Assembly (NCBI GenBank): GCA_029975215.1
Contig: JARKPO010000064.1
Coordinates: forward strand, 75,536 to 110,792
From: Levilinea sp.
GTDB lineage: Bacteria; Chloroflexota; Anaerolineae; Anaerolineales; Anaerolineaceae
DNA length: 35,257 bases
Direction of reading: 5' to 3'
The position numbers and the translations under genes were made by a program. Numbering within the stretch: position 1 is the stretch's first letter; the number at the start of each line of letters is the position of its first letter. Under the pieces are notes generated by a model. The model had not been told where the DNA came from and did no database searches. It was given only the letters and a program-made list of their open reading frames with translations. This document shows, one piece after another, positions 32,494 through 35,257 of this stretch.

Positions 32494-33648
32494 TTACGGC
32501 TTGGGCGGTTTCTGGGCATCGGGGATGTCGCGGTAGACATCATCATAGCTCTGGAAGCCGCTCTTGACCACCAGGTCGTACACATTGTCTTTGTTGACCT
32601 GCTGAACTTCCAGGAACAGGCAGGGCACTTCGCCGGTCTTGGTTTCATCGTTGGTCAGTTCGGCCATGGTGTAATTCTTCAGGCCGGTGACCGTGCCGCC
32701 CTTGAGGATGGTGTCGAGGGTTTCGACAGCCAGCGGGGAGAGCTTGCGGATGTCTTTGAGGATGGAGACCGTCAATTCACCCTTGACGATGCTGTTGCTG
32801 CCGTCAGCGGTGGCGTCCTGGCCAGAGATCGGGACCTTGCCAGCCAGACCCTGGGCCTTCATGGCCTGCAGAGCACCCAGCGCGGTGCCGTCGTTGGAGG
32901 CCACAACCGCGTCGATGTCATTGCCAGCCGCGGTGAGGATGTTTTCCATCATCTTGAGGGCGTTGGCAGCATCCCAGTTGTCAACCCACTGGTCAGCGAC
33001 GACTTCGATCTTGTCAGCGTACTTGGCGAGAACTTCATCCTGGCCCTTGCGGAAGAGGATGGCGTTGTTGTCGGTGGGGGAGCCGCCGAGCTTCACCAGG
33101 CGGATCTTGCCGTTCTTGGCCACGTCCCAGGTGTCGGCGCCGATGGCCTTCATCACACCGTCGGCCTGTTGGCGGCCAACTTCCACGTTGTTGAAGGACA
33201 GATACGCAGCGATTTTGGGGGTCTTAATCAGGCGGTCGTAGGCAATCACTTTCACACCGGCATCCGCGGCTTTGTTCACCGAGGTCACCACGGCATCGCC
33301 GTCTTCGGCCACCACGATCAGGCCCTTGACGCCCTGGCTGACCATATTGTCGATCTGGTCATTCTGCGCCTTGACATCATGGTTGGCTTCCTGGCTGAGA
33401 ACTTCGTAGCCCTTGTCTTCCAACAGCTTGCGCAGCAGGACTTCTTCGTTCTTCCAGCGCTCGGTAGCAAAATCGGAGAAGGAGAGGCCCACTTTGATCT
33501 TTTCGCCAGCAGGGGCAGCAGGAGCAGCGGGAGCGGCGGGAGCGGTGGGGGCGGCAGGAGCGGCGGGCGCAGCGCACCCGGCCAGCATGCTGACAATCGT
33601 AATGACGCCAATGGCCATCATGACGATTCGTAAGGATTTTTTACTCAT
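32494..33648 (-). CDS. xylF: Xylose-binding lipoprotein
   Basis: 384 residues from ATG 33648, with GGAGG about 9 nt upstream; the longer frame to 33864 has no ribosome site. A lipoprotein signal peptide ends in lipobox LAGC, and an Ala/Pro-repeat linker (AAPAAPAAPTAPAAP) follows. The periplasmic-binding-protein type 1 domain then carries stretches shared with E. coli XylF: GGSPTDNNA, DQWVDNWDAANALKMMEN, DAVVASNDGTALGA and GKVPISGQDA. It captures sugar outside the membrane for XylGH. Xylose is the best guess; related pentoses are possible. It is the first gene of the transporter unit. Confidence 0.93.
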   Translation of the reverse strand: MSKKSLRIVMMAIGVITIVSMLAGCAAPAAPAAPTAPAAPAAPAAPAGEKIKVGLSFSDFATERWKNEEVLLRKLLEDKGYEVLSQEANHDVKAQNDQIDNMVSQGVKGLIVVAEDGDAVVTSVNKAADAGVKVIAYDRLIKTPKIAAYLSFNNVEVGRQQADGVMKAIGADTWDVAKNGKIRLVKLGGSPTDNNAILFRKGQDEVLAKYADKIEVVADQWVDNWDAANALKMMENILTAAGNDIDAVVASNDGTALGALQAMKAQGLAGKVPISGQDATADGSNSIVKGELTVSILKDIRKLSPLAVETLDTILKGGTVTGLKNYTMAELTNDETKTGEVPCLFLEVQQVNKDNVYDLVVKSGFQSYDDVYRDIPDAQKPPKP

Positions 33649-33662
33649 GGTTCTTGTCCTCC

Positions 33663-33674
33663 AGAAAATTTTCT
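33663..33674. promoter_or_regulatory. AGAAAATTTTCT palindrome at the xylF start site
   Basis: A perfect 12-bp palindrome that covers the predicted transcription start of xylF and lies just upstream of its ribosome site. It could be an operator. It is short and AT-rich, so chance is not excluded. Confidence 0.3.
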
Positions 33675-33676
33675 TT

Positions 33677-33705
33677 AGTAGAGATCTTTCAATTGATTCT
33701 GTAAA
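33677..33705 (-). promoter_or_regulatory. Candidate xylF promoter
   Basis: Minus strand: TTTACA (33705-33700), 17 bp, TCTACT (33682-33677). The -35 is good and the -10 is partial. The predicted start, near 33670, lies in the adjoining palindrome. TTGCTC/TATCAG further upstream is an alternative. Confidence 0.4.
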
Positions 33706-33829
33706 GCCCGTTACATTTTCTTCTTTACTGCACCTCCTTTTTCCAACTGGATGGCTTTCGCTGTAACTGACTGATATGCCCCAATGTAGAGCTGAGCAAA
33801 TTTTCAGCGCGGAGCATGCAGGAAATGGT

Positions 33830-35056
33830 CTATGGTGTGTTGAGCGGCTCGCGCAATATATCATCCATGACGAGCGCTACCGCTCCCAGCAAACAGGCAT
33901 CTTCTCCGTGGATCGAGGGTTCGATGCGGGTGACTTCCCTCAGGGGGGGCAGAACATTTTTTTGCAGCGCAGCCGCGATGACCGGAATGATCCAGGGATG
34001 AAGGGGAACTAAAGTTCCGCCGAAAACCACAAGCTCTGGGTTGAAAATATTCACCAGGTTGGTGATGCCGATCCCAAAATGGACCCCGAGGGCTTCGATC
34101 GCGCTGATGGCGAGGGCGTCATTTTGCCAGGCAGCTTCAGCAATATGCTCGATGCTGAGCCGGGAGAGATCGTGTTCCAGGATTTCGTGCAGGAGGCTCT
34201 CTTCTCCATTTTTCAACCGCGCAGCAACTTCCGCCAGAAGGCTGGATGGGCGGACGAAAGTTTCCAAACAACCTTTTCGCCCGCAGGCGCAGACAACGTC
34301 GCTCTCGTAAATGGTGACATGCCCAATTTCGCCCGCAAAACCGCTGGCCCCGCGAAAGAGCTTGCCGTCAATCATCACCCCGCCGCCCAGGCCGACGCCG
34401 GTTTTGAGAAAGAGGAAATCTTTCACGGTGTGGGCTGTGCCGTAAAAATATTCGCCCATGCAGGCGCAATTGGCTTCATTTTCAACAAAGACGGGCAGAC
34501 CAAAACGCTTGGTCCAGATCAGCCGCAGGGGAACATCCACCCAATGCAGGTTGGGTGCAAACACCAGCTTGCCCTGATGTGAATCGACCAAACCAGGAAC
34601 ACCCACCCCAATTCCCAGCGGGCGCAGGTTAAGCTGCTTGCCGTAACGCAGGGCTTCATCAATGATGTCTTCGGCAGTTTGGAGCAGGTCCACTTGAGTT
34701 TCTTGCTCTGAGGTCATGCGTTTGTGCCGCCAGAGCACCTTGCCGATGAAATTGGTCAGAATGACAGAAATAAAATCGACGCCGATCTCGACGCCGATGA
34801 TACAACCACCTTCGGGATTGAATTGTAAAAGCATGCCAGGACGGCCAACCTTGGCAACCTGGCTGATGGTGGTTTCCTGAACAAACCCGCGGTCAATCAG
34901 GTCATCCATGATCAATGAAACCGTGCTGCGCGTTAAACCAGTTCGCGCCGCCAGCTCAGCGCGCGAAAGGGGGGCGCTTGAGCGAATGGCGTGCAGGATG
35001 ATAGAGGTGTTCATCTCCCGCATTAACGATTGGTCTGCCGTCTTGCGTTGATTCAT
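33830..35056 (-). CDS. ROK-family transcriptional regulator, XylR-like
   Basis: 408 residues from ATG 35056. A frame extending to 35215 crosses the promoter and operator and is rejected. An N-terminal winged helix-turn-helix (about 10-75, PLSRAELAARTGLTRSTVSLIMDDLIDRGF) is followed by an ROK sugar-kinase-like domain: GVEIGVD, GIGVGVPGLVD, ENEANCACMGEYFYG, TGVGLGGGVMIDG, the zinc motif CACGRKGC, and VFGGTLVP near the end. This layout is that of XylR/NagC-type repressors that release DNA on binding sugar. The gene lies directly upstream of xylFGH on the same strand, so xylose is the likely inducer. No good Shine-Dalgarno is seen. A XylR-like operator covers its own start site, pointing to autoregulation. 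Confidence 0.9.
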   Translation of the reverse strand: MNQRKTADQSLMREMNTSIILHAIRSSAPLSRAELAARTGLTRSTVSLIMDDLIDRGFVQETTISQVAKVGRPGMLLQFNPEGGCIIGVEIGVDFISVILTNFIGKVLWRHKRMTSEQETQVDLLQTAEDIIDEALRYGKQLNLRPLGIGVGVPGLVDSHQGKLVFAPNLHWVDVPLRLIWTKRFGLPVFVENEANCACMGEYFYGTAHTVKDFLFLKTGVGLGGGVMIDGKLFRGASGFAGEIGHVTIYESDVVCACGRKGCLETFVRPSSLLAEVAARLKNGEESLLHEILEHDLSRLSIEHIAEAAWQNDALAISAIEALGVHFGIGITNLVNIFNPELVVFGGTLVPLHPWIIPVIAAALQKNVLPPLREVTRIEPSIHGEDACLLGAVALVMDDILREPLNTP

Positions 35057-35079
35057 GTTTGCTTGTTTTGGCCGGGGAA

Positions 35080-35104
35080 TTTGTTTGTAAGGAAACCAAA
35101 CTAA
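35080..35104 (-). promoter_or_regulatory. XylR-like operator in the ROK regulator's 5' region
   Basis: Read on the minus strand: TTAGTTTG, 8 bp, ACAAACAAA. From memory, the Bacillus subtilis xyl operator has TTAGTTTG, 8 bp, ACAAACTAA, the same length and half-sites with one difference in the outer arm. It lies just downstream of the -10 and would cover the start of transcription. Confidence 0.55.
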
Positions 35105-35108
35105 TCTA

Positions 35109-35114
35109 ATTATA
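35109..35114 (-). promoter_or_regulatory. -10 element of the ROK regulator gene
   Basis: TATAAT on the minus strand (35114-35109), 53 nt before the ATG, in AT-rich DNA. No clear -35 at standard spacing. The remaining 140 bases to the window edge hold no gene I can support. Confidence 0.5.
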
Positions 35115-35257
35115 AGATAATTAACGTGAATTCGGGTTAAGCGGGCAAGGGCAGACACCTGTCCAATCCCAGGGATGGTTTGGTTGGTTTGTGGCAATAG
35201 GCAATCAAGCCACACAGCACATTGACAAAGAAATTCGGAATACTGCGATGACGAGAA

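Noticed and set aside
33711..33742. Near-perfect AAAGGAGGTG ribosome site on the minus strand upstream of xylF, followed 15 nt later by ATG-TAA
   Set aside because: No start codon at workable spacing and the only ATG is immediately followed by a stop. It could be a start-stop regulatory element, but nothing else supports it.
35188..35217. Weak inverted repeat TGTGGC/GCCACA with a 13-base loop near the window end
   Set aside because: Arms of only six bases and a long loop, with no adjacent gene or promoter to give it meaning.

Overview
The window looks like chromosomal DNA of a Chloroflexota bacterium, most likely class Anaerolineae. This is inferred from high-GC coding with C- and G-ending codons, a free-standing Elp3-type tRNA modification enzyme of the sort studied in Dehalococcoides, a CAD-like dihydroorotase, a PyrF-PyrE fusion, AfsR/LuxR-type STAND ATPase modules, multihaem cytochromes, and secreted proteins with proline-rich linkers. 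No rRNA, tRNA, CRISPR array or insertion sequence was seen. No stretch longer than 300 bases lacks a gene.

Layout. (1) 1-3031, plus strand: a respiratory or electron-transfer cluster made of the C-terminus of a polyhaem cytochrome c, a tail-anchored nonahaem cytochrome c, and a cytochrome b561-type subunit fused to a C-terminal cytochrome c. It ends in a very clear intrinsic terminator. (2) 3096-7983, plus: a GH1 beta-glucosidase, followed 15 nt later by a 1129-residue GGDEF / degenerate ATPase / NB-ARC / TPR fusion. (3) 7993-10507: an Elp3 homologue (minus) divergent from a Trm9-like methyltransferase (plus), a possible wobble-uridine modification pair. (4) 10660-15719, plus: two tandem paralogous secreted proteins of about 800 residues, each with a nidogen-like domain, a NEW3-like domain and a probable beta-propeller. 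(5) 15787-18534, minus: a small lipoprotein, a YbjN-family protein, a LuxR-type regulator with a strong promoter, and an M48 membrane metalloprotease that may be read from a leaderless mRNA. (6) 18638-22345, minus: a pyrimidine operon pyrC-pyrB-pyrFE. Its leader holds a promoter, a 25-codon leader ORF and an intrinsic terminator ahead of pyrC, which is the layout of a translation-coupled attenuator. (7) 22449-24266, plus: M55 D-aminopeptidase, YbjQ-family protein, TlpA-like thioredoxin. (8) 24428-27534, plus: a secreted subtilase ending in an LPVTG sorting signal, overlapped by a sortase gene whose product carries a lipobox. (9) 27621-29378, plus: an Fsr-like MFS transporter and a small multipass membrane protein. 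(10) 29565-35114, minus: a xylose-type ABC importer xylF-xylG-xylH with an upstream ROK regulator. A XylR-like operator sits on the regulator's own start region.

How it fits together: a heterotroph that splits beta-glucosides, imports xylose under ROK control, makes UMP de novo, and decorates its cell surface with a sortase-anchored protease. The subtilase and the two tandem secreted proteins share one extracellular domain, which suggests a common surface role. The signals most worth following are the sortase/substrate pair, the pyr leader, the GGDEF-STAND fusion and the multihaem/cytochrome b-c cluster. All calls rest on reading the sequence and on remembered family motifs. No database search was run.
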